This document shows positions 53,151-62,617 of a stretch of 64,000 bases of DNA, piece by piece. Every line of letters begins with the position of its first letter. Position 1 is the stretch's first letter. The notes under the pieces are model-generated. The model saw only the letters and a list, made by a program, of their open reading frames with translations, searched no databases and was not told the origin of the DNA. Both the position numbers and the translations under genes were made by a program. The DNA comes from CAVUAN01 sp963739435 (GTDB lineage Bacteria > Acidobacteriota > Thermoanaerobaculia > UBA5066 > Gp7-AA6), in assembly GCA_963739435.1 (NCBI GenBank), contig CAVUAN010000005.1, positions 186,001-250,000 of the forward strand, given 5' to 3'.

Positions 53151-53311
53151 GGCGTCGTCCCCCAAAAAAAGGCCGCGCAACGAGCGCCGAGCTTCGACGC
53201 CCGCTCCTTCCGCCGGGCTACGGCGGAGCTTTTTCAATGCGGGCAGCATGTCGCCGAGGGCCAGCCGAGCGCATCCGCACTTCGGGGCACCCGAGTGATC
53301 GGATTTAGTAC

Positions 53312-53327
53312 TAGAATCTTAGTTCTA
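53312..53327. promoter_or_regulatory. Inverted repeat overlapping the response-regulator start
   Basis: TAGAA (53312-53316), a 6-nt spacer, and TTCTA (53323-53327) form a short palindrome whose right arm ends at the A of the ATG at 53327. The surrounding AT-rich stretch (GGATTTAGTACTAGAATCTT) is unusual for this GC-rich DNA and may hold the promoter. There is no Shine-Dalgarno site, so the transcript could be leaderless and self-regulated. This is inference. Confidence 0.4.
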
Positions 53328-53974
53328 TGATCCGGGTTGCGGTGGCCGACGACCACCCCCTGTTCCGGGAGGGTCTGCGCAAGGCCATCCTCCTCGGCAC
53401 GGACCTGAAGCTCGTCGGCGAAGCACAGGACGGCGAGGAAGCGCTCCGGCTCTGCGCCGCCGAAAAGCCCGACGTCCTGGTCCTCGACCTCTCGATGCCG
53501 CGCTGCGACGGGTTTGCCGTCCTCGAACGGCTGCCCCGCGCCTCCGCCGCGACGCGCGCGCTCGTGCTCACCGCTCACATCGAGCGGGAGTTCGAGCAGC
53601 GCGGGCTGGCCGCCGGAGCGAGGGCATTCCTTCAGAAGGACGGCTCGATCGACGTCATCTTGAAGGCCATCCGGGCCGTCGCGGCCGGCGAGATCTGGGC
53701 CAGCCGCACGGGATCCGCGGAGGCATTGAACGCCGTCTCGCCCGAGCATCCGCTCAGCGGGCTGACCGCGCGCGAGCGGGGCGTCCTCGTGCTGCTGGGC
53801 CGCGGGATGATGAATCGCGAGATCGCCCACAAGACAGGCCTCTCGGAGAAGACCGTGGCCAGCCACGTGGCGAGCCTGATCGGCAAACTCGGGGCGCGGG
53901 GGCGTGTCGACGCCGCGCTTCTCGGCCGCCGCTACGCGGGGCTGCTCGAGCCCGACGGGGACACGCGCTCGTGA
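53327..53974 (+). CDS. NarL/LuxR-family response regulator, canonical receiver
   Basis: 215 residues. The receiver (1-120) has the acidic pair in VAVADDHPLFREGL, the phosphoacceptor in VLVLDLSMPRCDG, Thr in LVLTAH and Lys in AFLQKDGS, so it can be phosphorylated. The C-terminal LuxR HTH has LTARERGVLVLLGRG, NREIAHKTGLSEKTVASHVA. It overlaps the histidine kinase by 4 bp, making that kinase the likely partner. It is divergent from the DUF1800 gene. Confidence 0.94.
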   Translation: MIRVAVADDHPLFREGLRKAILLGTDLKLVGEAQDGEEALRLCAAEKPDVLVLDLSMPRCDGFAVLERLPRASAATRALVLTAHIEREFEQRGLAAGARAFLQKDGSIDVILKAIRAVAAGEIWASRTGSAEALNAVSPEHPLSGLTARERGVLVLLGRGMMNREIAHKTGLSEKTVASHVASLIGKLGARGRVDAALLGRRYAGLLEPDGDTRS

Positions 53975-55284
53975 TCGGGTTCTGGTCGCCCCGCGGCGCA
54001 AATCCGCGCATCTGGCTGGCCGAGGCCACGGCGGGCGCCCTCGAGACGGCAGCGCGGAGCTCGGACATCGACGAGATCCTCAACTTCTGGGCGCGCGAAA
54101 TCGAGAGGAATGTCCGGCCGGTAAGGGTCGCGCTCTTCGTCGTCGAGGGAGCGCGCTGGATCCGCATCCTTCCCCCGGACCAGCCGGGCGACGCGCCGTT
54201 TCTGACCGAGGCCACGCTGGCCGGCGCGCTGGGAGCTTCGGGAAGGACCCACATTGCGGCCGTGGCCGCCGGCGACCCGCGAACGGTCCTGACCCGGTAT
54301 GCGGCGCCGAGCGGCTGGCGGGGACTGCTCGCGCTCTGGACGGAGCGCGGCGGCCCCCTCGGCCGCCCGGCCGAGCACGCCGAAGAGATTGGCGCCGCGA
54401 TCGGCCGCTCCTTGAACACCCTGCGGCGCTCGGAGCTCGGCCGCGAGCAGGCGATCGCGTCGGAAAGATCCCGCTGGGCCGCGGAGCTCCACGACGGGCA
54501 CCTGCAGACGCTCTCCTCGGTCAAGCTGCACGCCGAGGTCTGCCAGGCGCTCGAGCGGCAGCACCGCGACTTCTGCGACGCCTATCCGCAGGGTGTCCCG
54601 ACCCGCCTCGAAACGGAGCTCGCGCGGCTCAAGGACCTCCTGGCCGAGACGATCCGGGAGGCGAGACAGTTCCTGCTCGAGCTGCGCTCTCCTCCCGTCT
54701 CGACCGACCAGTTCCTTCCGTGGCTCAGGGCCTACGCCGACGACTTCGGACGGGAGACGGGCCTGCGCGTCGAGCTCCGGGTCGAGGGAGAAGGGATGCT
54801 GCCCCAGAGCCAGGTCGAGGAGGGCACGCGCCTGATCCGCGAGGCCCTGACCAACGTCCGCAAGCACGCCCGGGCGGGCAACGTGCGCATCGTCCTCGCC
54901 TTCTCCGAGCACGCGGCGTCGATCTCGATCTCCGACGACGGCGTCGGCTTCGACATCCGCGACACGATGGAGCGCCTCCTCGACCTCGACTCCTCGCACA
55001 ACGGGCTCATCGGAAGCCGCTACAGAGCCGAGTCGATCGGCGGCCAGATGCATCTGCGCAGCGAGGTCGGCAAGGGAACCACTGTGCTCTTCCGCCTCCC
55101 CCGGGCGACCCGGCGTCCGGCGGCAAGCCTGCGCCGCGCCGAGCGGCTCGGCGCCGCGCCGACACCCTCCCCGGCCGCTTCGCACGACATCTCCGTGCGC
55201 AACTCGCTCCGCTCGCCTCTGGCCGACGCGGATCCGCCGTCGGATGCCGTCGACCTCGGGCCGGAGGAGGACGCGCAGTGGTGA
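53971..55284 (+). CDS. NarL-type soluble histidine kinase (GAF-like sensor)
   Basis: 437 residues and no TM segment. The N-terminal 160 residues look like a GAF domain. The HisKA_3 H-box is SRWAAELHDGHLQTLSSVKL, followed by EARQFLLELRSPP. The HATPase domain has EALTNVRKHARAGNV (N box), ISISDDGVGFDIRD (G1) and GLIGSRYRAESIGGQMHL/GKGTTVLFRLP (G2). It should phosphorylate the adjacent regulator in response to a cytoplasmic signal. The C-terminal ~45 residues after the ATPase domain look disordered. It overlaps the next regulator by a few bases. Confidence 0.93.
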   Translation: MIGFWSPRGANPRIWLAEATAGALETAARSSDIDEILNFWAREIERNVRPVRVALFVVEGARWIRILPPDQPGDAPFLTEATLAGALGASGRTHIAAVAAGDPRTVLTRYAAPSGWRGLLALWTERGGPLGRPAEHAEEIGAAIGRSLNTLRRSELGREQAIASERSRWAAELHDGHLQTLSSVKLHAEVCQALERQHRDFCDAYPQGVPTRLETELARLKDLLAETIREARQFLLELRSPPVSTDQFLPWLRAYADDFGRETGLRVELRVEGEGMLPQSQVEEGTRLIREALTNVRKHARAGNVRIVLAFSEHAASISISDDGVGFDIRDTMERLLDLDSSHNGLIGSRYRAESIGGQMHLRSEVGKGTTVLFRLPRATRRPAASLRRAERLGAAPTPSPAASHDISVRNSLRSPLADADPPSDAVDLGPEEDAQW

Positions 55285-55916
55285 CGTCGGCCCAGCCGCT
55301 GGCGCTCCTTCTGGTCTCCGACAACGTGCTCCTGCGGGAGTGCCTCGCCGACTGCCTTTCCCGCGAACGCGGTTTTCGCGTGGCAGTGGAGGTGGCCGGC
55401 GCCGGGAACCTCCTGGACGCGGTGCGTCGCCGGCGCCCCGATCTCATCCTGTTCGACGCGGATGGCATGGGCGCATTGCCCCAGGACCTGCTCGAGCGCC
55501 TGCGCACGCGGTGGCCTGCCTTGATGATCGTGGTCCTCGCCCCGCGCGCGGACGACAACGCCGCGGCGCGCGTTCTGCGCTCGGGAGCCAGCGGCGTCGT
55601 CGGCCGGGGCGAAGGCCTCTCGCACCTCGTGCGCGCCCTCGCGACAGTCGCCGGGGGCCAGGCCTGGGCGAAGCGCCGGGCGATCGCCCGCGCGCTCGAG
55701 GGCCTTCCCCGCACGGGGCGCGCCCGCGGCCCGGGTTTGACCCCGCGCGAGCGAGAGATCCTCGGGCTGCTCGGCGACGGCTACCGCAACAAGGAGCTGG
55801 CCACGCTTCTTCAGATCAAGGAGCAGACCGTGAAGATCCATCTCCACAGCCTGTTCAAGAAGCTCAACGTACGCTCGCGCGTGGAAGCGGCCCTCAAGGC
55901 CGCCGAGCTCTCCTAG
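55278..55916 (+). CDS. LuxR-family response regulator with degenerate receiver
   Basis: 212 residues from GTG 55278 (GGAGGAGG 7 bp upstream; GTG 55281 is also possible and overlaps the kinase stop as GTGA). The receiver keeps an Asp at LILFDADGMG, but the usual acidic pair is SD in LLVSDNVLL, the switch Thr is Ala (VVLAPR) and the conserved Lys is replaced (GVVGRGEG). The HTH is intact: LTPREREILGLLGDG, NKELATLLQIKEQTVKIHLHSLFKKLNVRSR. It may act without phosphorylation or compete with the first regulator. Confidence 0.9.
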   Translation: MVTSAQPLALLLVSDNVLLRECLADCLSRERGFRVAVEVAGAGNLLDAVRRRRPDLILFDADGMGALPQDLLERLRTRWPALMIVVLAPRADDNAAARVLRSGASGVVGRGEGLSHLVRALATVAGGQAWAKRRAIARALEGLPRTGRARGPGLTPREREILGLLGDGYRNKELATLLQIKEQTVKIHLHSLFKKLNVRSRVEAALKAAELS

Positions 55917-55946
55917 TCTCGGCTCTCTCGTATACTCCCCCGCCCC

Positions 55947-57050
55947 ATGCTGCGAGCCGGAATCGTCGGGCTGCCGAACGTGGGCAAGTCCACCCTCTTC
56001 AACGCCCTGACGCGCACGCGCAAGGCGGAGGCGGCGAACTACCCCTTCTGCACGATCGAGCCCAACGTCGGCATCGTCACCGTGCCCGACGCGCGCCTCG
56101 AGCCTCTGGCCAGGATCGCGAAGACGGCCAGGATCGTGCCGGCCGTCATCGAGTTCGTGGACATCGCAGGCCTCGTGCGCGGCGCGTCGAAGGGCGAGGG
56201 CCTGGGAAACAAGTTCCTCCAGCACATCCGCGAGGTCGATGCCATCGTGCAGGTCGTCCGGTGCTTCGAGGACAAAGACGTCGTGCACGTCTCCGGACTT
56301 CTCAACCCGGTCTCGGACATCGAGACCGTCACGACCGAGCTCGTGCTCGCCGACCTCGAGACCGTGACGCGGGCGCACGAGAAGGCCGAGCGGATCGCTC
56401 GGGGCGGGGACAAGGAGGCGAAGGCCACCGTGGCGGCGGCCGACCGGCTCCTGCCGCATCTCGACGCCGGCAAGCCCGCATCGACTCTCGCGTTGCCGGA
56501 CGAAGAGGCGGCCGCCGCGCGGCGGATGTTCCTGCTCACGTCAAAACCGACGCTCTTTGCCGCCAACGTGGCCGAAGACGACCTCGCGAAGAGCGACTCG
56601 CAGGCGGAGGTCCTGGCCGTCCGCCAGTACGCGAAGGCCCACCTCGGCACCGAGGCCGTCGTCGTCTCGGCGGCAATCGAGGCGGAGCTGGCCGAGCTGC
56701 CCGAGGCCGAGGCGGAGGAATACCTGGCGGGGCACGGCGTCGCCGAGTCGGGAGTCGGCGCCCTGATCCGCGCGGCCTACCACCTGCTCGGGCTGCGCAC
56801 CTTCCTGACGGCCGGAGAAAAAGAGGCCAGAGCGTGGACGATCCACGCGGGCGACACGGCCCCCGTGGCCGCAGGCGTCATCCATTCAGACTTCGAGAAG
56901 GGCTTCATCAAAGCGGAGACCGTCTCGTACGAAGACCTGGCCGCCTGCGGGTCGATGGCTGCAGCCCGGGAGAAGGGCCTCGTCCGCCAGGAAGGCCGCG
57001 ATTACGTCGTGCAGGACGGCGACGTGATGCTCTTCAAGTTCAACCTCTGA
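55947..57050 (+). CDS. ychF: YchF/OLA1-type ribosome-binding ATPase
   Basis: 367 residues, the normal length. P-loop GLPNVGKSTLFNAL, switch YPFCTIEPNVGIVTVPD and DIAGLVRGASKGEGLGN are all present, and the specificity loop reads NVAEDD rather than NKxD, the OLA1/YchF trait that favours ATP. The C-terminal TGS domain (IHAGDTAPVAAGVIHSDF) and DYVVQDGDVMLFKFNL complete it. It binds 70S ribosomes and affects translation and stress response. It is a housekeeping gene that closes the plus-strand block and converges on the next gene with a 7-bp gap. Confidence 0.97.
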   Translation: MLRAGIVGLPNVGKSTLFNALTRTRKAEAANYPFCTIEPNVGIVTVPDARLEPLARIAKTARIVPAVIEFVDIAGLVRGASKGEGLGNKFLQHIREVDAIVQVVRCFEDKDVVHVSGLLNPVSDIETVTTELVLADLETVTRAHEKAERIARGGDKEAKATVAAADRLLPHLDAGKPASTLALPDEEAAAARRMFLLTSKPTLFAANVAEDDLAKSDSQAEVLAVRQYAKAHLGTEAVVVSAAIEAELAELPEAEAEEYLAGHGVAESGVGALIRAAYHLLGLRTFLTAGEKEARAWTIHAGDTAPVAAGVIHSDFEKGFIKAETVSYEDLAACGSMAAAREKGLVRQEGRDYVVQDGDVMLFKFNL

Positions 57051-57057
57051 CGGGATC

Positions 57058-59972
57058 TCAGCGGGGGCCGATGGCGTAGAGAAACCCGTCGCTGACCGGC
57101 ACCAGGACGTCGCTCGAGCCGTTGCCGTCCAGATCCGCCACGATGGGATCGCCCACCGGCGCTCCGAGGTCGATGCTCCAGAGCAGCGCGCCCGACGGCC
57201 CATCCACGGCGTAGAGCCAGCCGTCGGTCCCTCCGACCAGGAAGTCGACGCGGCCGTCGCCGTTCACGTCGACGGCGGCCACCGAGCTCAAGGCGTTGTG
57301 CTGCACTCCAAAGTCGGGCACAAGGGCTCCATTCAACAGGCCCACCCGCCAGAGCACCACGCCGCCGCTGCCAACCGCCTTCAACACGCCGCTCTGGCTG
57401 CTGACGCCGGCGATCCAGTCGCCAGCGCCGAAGGGAGCCAGGCCGGGCATCGAATTGCGCTCGTCGTCCGGGGCGTCTTGTTCGAGATTCCAGAGGGCCT
57501 GCGTCTTCGACACGTCGCCGGGCGAAGCCGGACGGGCTGCGGCAAGAGAGAGAGGTGCGCGTTGTCGCAGGCGTTCAGGAACTGCAGCCCATCCGCGCCG
57601 CGTTGGCCGATCACGATGGGCGCGCCGTTGTAGTCGACCTGGTCGAGGTTCGAGAACTCCGGCAACGCGACGGGCATGGCCCGCTGATCGCCCGTGCGAC
57701 CGTCGAGGATGATTCCCTTCTGCGAGTTCCAGTTGAAGATCACGTCATCCCGGCCGTCGCCGTCGAAGTCGCTGACGGCCAGGGTCGCGTCCCAGAATGT
57801 TCCGACCCCCGACCTCCAGAGAGAATCCCCGGTCAGGCCGTTCAATGCAAACGTCTGGAACACGTCCGGACCGCTGCCGACGGAGCACACGACATCGGGG
57901 ACAGGCGAGCCCGCGGACCGCAGGATGTTCAAGCCGATCGGAAGCCCATCCTCGGGAGGATCGTGGTCCGGGCCGGCAAACACATGTTGCCACGCGACGC
58001 GTCCGGAGCCGTCCATCAGGGAAAGAAAAGGCTTTGCCCCCTGACGCCCGCGCACGAGCAGACGGCTTCCCCCGTAGGGCGAAGGAACGGCGACCATCTC
58101 CTGCGGTATCCCCGAATCCCAGAGGACCACGCCGCCCGGCCCTTGAAGCGGTGTCGCCGTCTCCAGGCCGGTCAAGCGGATCAAGCGGCTGCGGGAGTCG
58201 ACGAGGACAACGGCGTTCCGGCCCCGGCCATCCAGGTCTGCCGCGACGGCGATTTCGAAGGAGTGCCCGTTGGTGCTGTAGTCCTGGCTGTCGTAGCCGC
58301 CCAGAGAGACGGCGGAAATCTGGTGCAAGCTGCCGTCGAGGAAGACCAGGGAGCCATCCGTGCCGGTGACGACGAACCGGCGGTCCGCGGCCTTCGCCGC
58401 GGCAGAGACGGCAACGAGCCCGACTTTCACACCGTCCGGCGGGTCGTAGCGGGAGAGGACCGCGCCCGTCGAGGCGTCCAGCAACGAAAGGCCCTCCTGC
58501 TCGCGGCCCTCGTTTCGGCTGTAGGCGAGCAGGGACGGCCCCAGGTGCGGGTCTTCGTCGATGAGAACGACCGAGTCGCCGGGGTTCTCATGCGGCGCCT
58601 CGTCGTAGGACCGGGGGATCACCGAGGCGAGGGTGCCAACGCCCGGATTCCAGGCGGTCCGCTCGAACGCCGATCCATTGAATCGGTACGCCGCGAGAAG
58701 GGAGGAGCCCACGGGATTCTCCGTCGCAACATCCTCCCACCCGATGACGAGCGGCTGAGACGAGCCGGGCAGGTCGACGACCGAGAGCAGGTAGAAGTTG
58801 GGTACGCTCGCCTTCACCTCGAACGAGGAAGTGTCGAGCAGCTCCAACTCGTGCTCCCGGAGCTCGGTCTCGTAGCGCGAAGCGAGGATCTCCGCCCTGC
58901 CGTCGCCGTCGAAGTCGCGCACCGAGCCTCGCGCGTAATGCAGACCCACGGGATACGTGTCCAGCACGCGGCTGGGCTCCGAGCTTCCGGCGCGCGTGAT
59001 CGTGATGCCCTGGAACATGTAGGTCTGTCCGCTGTTGTAGCTGCTCACCGTCACGATGTCGCGCGGGCTTGGGGCGCCGGACGGGTCCAGGTCCGTCACC
59101 AGCAGCAGCTGCCCGACGCCGCCCGACTCGAAGCCGTGGCCTTCGATCGTGACGTAACTTCGAGAGAGCTCGTTGCCCGAGGCCGCGTCGAGAACCAGAG
59201 TGGGAACCGTGCGGCGGCCTCCCGAGATCACGATCTCCGCCAGCCCATCGCCGTAGAGGTCGGCCACCGTGAGAGCCGAGGGCGTGTAGGGATCCGAGAC
59301 GAAATCTCGAATCGTGGATCGGTAGAGCTGGATCGGCACCGTCCACCCCGGTGGGAAACCGTAGACGAAAAGCCTCGAGTCGGCGGCGGGAAGCCAGAGA
59401 ACGTTCAGGCCCGATCCGGAGCGGATCGATGTGACCTTGACGGACCCGAGGGCGCCCGGCGACATCGGACTTCCCCAGAGGAGGTGACCGTCGGAAGCGT
59501 CGAAGAAGTAGAGCGCCGTTCCCGACTGGCTCGCCAGGGACGCGAGGAGCGTCACGCGGCCGTCGGAGCTGAAGTCCCAGCAGCCCAGGAGGGTCAAGCT
59601 CAGGGCGTTTCGCCGATGCCAGAGCAGCCGGCCGTCGAGCGAGTACGACGCCAGGCTACCAGGCTGCGCGACGAGCAGGGACGCCTCCCGGCCGGGCACG
59701 CTGCAGAGGACGGCCTGGTCCCGCTGGAGCCGCCCGCCGATCGGGTAGCGCCACCGCACGGAAGGGGTCTGGATCTTTCCCGGAATCCGCTGGAAACCGG
59801 TGTGCTCCGGGTTGCCGCGCCACTGTCTCCACTCGCCGTTGGCGCCCGCGACAGCCGGGACGGTACCGACGACGGGACGGCCGGGGACAACATGGGAGGG
59901 CGGCCTCGACTGGCCGAAAAGAGGCCCTGCGGCCAGGCAGAAGATCGCCCCGAGGTACGCCTTCTTCAGCAC
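57058..59972 (-). pseudogene. FG-GAP/VCBS-type secreted repeat protein, frame broken at an (AG)5 tract
   Basis: A signal peptide (LGAIFCLAAGPLFGQ) and WRQWRGNPEHTGFQRIPGK open a beta-propeller protein with Asp-rich repeats such as DFDGDGRAEILAS, DVNGDGRVDFLVGG and DLDGNGSSDVLVP. The frame from 59972 runs to ...ACDNAHLSL and then goes wrong; the last ~155 residues continue in another frame to 57058. The switch falls at AGAGAGAGAG (57545-57554). Removing one dinucleotide restores a 970-residue frame, and both sides then read as the same protein. PQQ-like or FG-GAP propellers often mediate adhesion. Confidence 0.8.
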
Positions 59973-60142
59973 AGCTTCCGCGCTTCCGATGTCAAAGGCT
60001 GACCTCAGGCCGTGAGTGCAGCAAAGTTCGCACCACGATCAGAAACTCCTGATTCCAAAGCACTTTGTAAAGAGGTGGCCGCTGAATCGGTCATCCATTG
60101 TCACTATTCTCTACAAGAAACTGAAAGAACCCGACATTCCCT
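59973..60142. other. Intergenic, no gene seen
   Basis: 170 bp between two minus-strand genes, relatively AT-rich for the window (for example CACTTTGTAAAGAGG and CATTGTCACTATTCTC). It could hold the promoter of the FG-GAP gene, but I find no convincing -35/-10 pair. Confidence 0.4.
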
Positions 60143-60679
60143 TTAGCGCGCGGCGGGCGCCACCGAGGCTTTCAGGACAATCGCAAGACCCTCTTCGCCC
60201 CCCTCCTGCCACTGCCTCAGGACATCGTCGGTGCCTTCGGCGATGACCGTCAGGAGATAGGTTCCGACTTTCGCATCGTTGGAAAATACGAACAGGGATG
60301 CGCCGCGGGGAGTGGCGCCCGAGAGGCGCAGGGTCACCTCCGCGGCCTCCGCGTCGGGATGGATCCATTCGAGCTTCGGCGACTGCCGCTTGCCGTCGAA
60401 CTCGACCCGCACGCGGTCGGCCACCTCCGAGAGCAGTCGCCCGATCGAGGCCTCTTCGTCCTTGCGCACGCCGCGGATGCGCCCCGCCTTCGGCGGGTAG
60501 CGCGCCCGCGCCCCGAACCCCGGGGGCAGGTGCTCCCGATCGACGATGCAGTCGACAGTGTAGCTGCCGTCCTTCTTGAACTCCGCCACGACCCGGATCG
60601 CGCCGAGCTCGTGGGCGGCGGCGCTCCCGATGGACAGCAGCCACGCGGCAAGCAACGGCCAGGTCCGGATCCTCTTCAC
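60143..60679 (-). CDS. Periplasmic protein resembling the N-terminal domain of HupE/UreJ_2 proteins
   Basis: 178 residues from GTG 60679, which overlaps the preceding TGA as GTGA and has GGGAAG upstream. Signal peptide (TWPLLAAWLLSIGSAAA), then HELGAIRVVAEFKKDGSYTVDCIVDREHLPPG, typical of the beta-domain that precedes the HupE_UreJ_2 membrane region. The membrane part is absent here. The frame is continuous with the out-of-frame end of the upstream gene, which is why the two can look fused. Function unknown. Confidence 0.75.
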   Translation of the reverse strand: MKRIRTWPLLAAWLLSIGSAAAHELGAIRVVAEFKKDGSYTVDCIVDREHLPPGFGARARYPPKAGRIRGVRKDEEASIGRLLSEVADRVRVEFDGKRQSPKLEWIHPDAEAAEVTLRLSGATPRGASLFVFSNDAKVGTYLLTVIAEGTDDVLRQWQEGGEEGLAIVLKASVAPAAR

Positions 60680-61702
60680 CTTCCCATCTTCGTCCACTCG
60701 CGCCAGGCGAGCTTGGCACGCCCGTCGGCGTCCTGCAGGCCGCGGTTCTTGAGGAATGCCTCGCGCCGCTTCGCCGTTTCCGACGCGCCCCGGCCGGCCG
60801 AGGCCGGCGGGTCGCGCCACGTCGCGTACCGCGCGAACAAGCAGCCGCCGGCCGTCGGTCGAGGCCACCAGGCGGCGCAGCCGCCGGACGAACTCCGCCT
60901 GCTTCTCCGGGCTCGAGCCATTTTCCTGGGACGAGGAATAGCTCACCTCGGGAAATGCGATGGGGCGGCCCGCGGCGCGGTCGAGGAGCTGCTTCCAGTC
61001 GCGGTCGATCGCGTCGGGGGCGCGGTGCTCGAAAGGCCGGCCGCGCTGAAAGGGGGCGTAGATGTAGAAGAGGACGGGGCTCCTGGCGTGGAGAGCGGCC
61101 GCCACGAGCGGCGCCACGCTCTCCGAGGGAGCCGCCGTCGTGACACCCACGGAAAGGTGCGGCACCTTGCCCCGCAGATATTGGACGGCGCCGTCGAACA
61201 GGGCGCGGTAGGCCTGCAGCTCCTCCGGCTTGTCGGAGAAGTAGGCGTCGGCTTCGTATCCGAGCGACAGCGTCGAGGCGTCCAGGAACACGGGCTCCAG
61301 CGCGTCGAAGAACCGGCCGAGGCGGCGCGAGAGCCGCTCGTCGTCGAAACTGTAGCCGGCCAGGTCCGAGGGCACGTCGCGCGCGCGGCTGACGACGAGC
61401 GGCAGGTCGATGTGGAGCGTGGCGCCGGACTGGCGCAGCAGGCGGGCCGTGCGCGTGATCTCCGCAACGCGGTACTTGCCGGGCGCGGGCTCGCTCGCGG
61501 ACCAGGAGACCGTCAGGCCGAACACGGTCGCGCCCGAACGCCGCGCCTCGTCGGCGGCACGGCTGTCCGCCGAAGCCGTTGGCTGCTCGAGGCCGAAGGC
61601 AAGACCGAGCAGCGCCGACGGAGCCGGCCGCGGCCGTTCGGGGCCAACTGCCAAGAGCGGGGCCGACAACAGCAGAACCCGCGCGGCGAAAAGCCCGATC
61701 AC
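60676..61702 (-). pseudogene. Secreted TIM-barrel-like protein, single-base frameshift near its 3' end
   Basis: A signal peptide is followed by FGLTVSWSASEPAPGKYRVAEI, LDASTLSLGYEADAYFSDKPEELQ, HLSVGVTTAAPSES and LFYIYAPFQRG, which look like alternating strands and helices of a glycoside-hydrolase-like barrel; I cannot name the family. After VASTDGRRL (near 60842) one extra base throws the frame. Skipping it gives LFARYATWRDPPASAG ... LAWREWTKMGR and a stop at 60676 overlapping the next GTG. That overlap supports the correction (about 341 residues). Confidence 0.72.
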
Positions 61703-61771
61703 GGCGCCATTAGACCAAAGCGCCGCGTGGGGCGCGACCCTCCCGCGGATTCACGGCTTATCATCGCCGGC

Positions 61772-62593
61772 GTGAGACGGCCCGGACTGACCCGCTGCGC
61801 GCTCGCGCCGCTGCTCGCCGTCTCGATCGCCTCGCCGGCTCTGGCTCACGACACGTGGATCGGGCCGCCCCTGGGGCCGGCACGGCCGGGCGTGGTTCTC
61901 CGCCTGGATCTGACGAGCGGCAGCGCCTTCCCGCAGCTCGACTTCGCTCCCGAGGCGGCGCGGGTCGCGCGGGCCTCCGTGCGTCTGGCCGGAAAGACTG
62001 CCTCGCCCAAGGCACCGAAGCGGCGCAAGCACGGCCTCGAGTTTTCACTGCCCCTCCCTCGGCCGGGCATCGCGTGCGTCGCCGTCTCCCTCAAGCCGAA
62101 GGACCTCGAGCTTTCGCCCGAGAAGATCCATGAGTATCTCGAGGAGATCGGCGCCCTCGAGACGGCCGGAGCCACCTGGGAGGCGCAGCCCGAGCCGAAG
62201 TCCTGGCGCGAGACCTACTCCAAGCATGCGAAGACGTTCGTTCGCGTCGGCGATCCGAAGGGCGACACGTCCTGGGCGCTGCCGGCCGGGCTCGCCCTCG
62301 AGATCGTGCCGGAGAAAGATCCGACGGATCTCTCCGCAGGCGACGAGCTGCCCGTCCGCGTGTTGAAGAACGGCGCGCCGTTTCCCGGCTTCGTCCTCGC
62401 TGCCGAGCACGACCCGAAAGGCCCGCGCACTCTGAAAAAAACCGACGCAGAAGGACGGGCCGTCTTCGTGATCGATCGTCCCGGCCCGTGGCTGCTCTCC
62501 GGCACGGACCTGCGCTGGAAGAACGACACGGCCACCTGGGAGAGCGACTTCACGACGCTTTCGCTGAGAGTCGCTCCGCCCCGGACGCGCTAG
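61772..62593 (+). CDS. DUF4198-like periplasmic protein
   Basis: 273 residues from GTG 61772. The signal peptide (ALAPLLAVSIASPALA) is followed by mature HDTWIGPPLGPARPG, the 'AHDTW' start typical of DUF4198. The C-terminal Ig-like part has PVRVLKNGAPFPGFVLAAEHD, TLKKTDAEGRAVFVI and GPWLLSGTDLRW. Members are found near metal transport or TonB genes; the role is unproven. It is divergent from the frameshifted barrel gene with ~70 bp between. Confidence 0.85.
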   Translation: MRRPGLTRCALAPLLAVSIASPALAHDTWIGPPLGPARPGVVLRLDLTSGSAFPQLDFAPEAARVARASVRLAGKTASPKAPKRRKHGLEFSLPLPRPGIACVAVSLKPKDLELSPEKIHEYLEEIGALETAGATWEAQPEPKSWRETYSKHAKTFVRVGDPKGDTSWALPAGLALEIVPEKDPTDLSAGDELPVRVLKNGAPFPGFVLAAEHDPKGPRTLKKTDAEGRAVFVIDRPGPWLLSGTDLRWKNDTATWESDFTTLSLRVAPPRTR

Positions 62594-62617
62594 TACAATG
62601 CAATCCGGGAAAGCCCT

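Noticed and set aside
53904..55916. Long plus-strand frame beginning inside the first regulator and ending with the second regulator
   Set aside because: Only its 3' third (from 55278) is coding; the rest is a shadow of the histidine kinase.
60143..61702. A single 519-residue fusion of the barrel protein and the HupE-like protein
   Set aside because: The junction segment is out-of-frame sequence; a second signal peptide and a GTGA overlap show two genes with a frameshift in the first.
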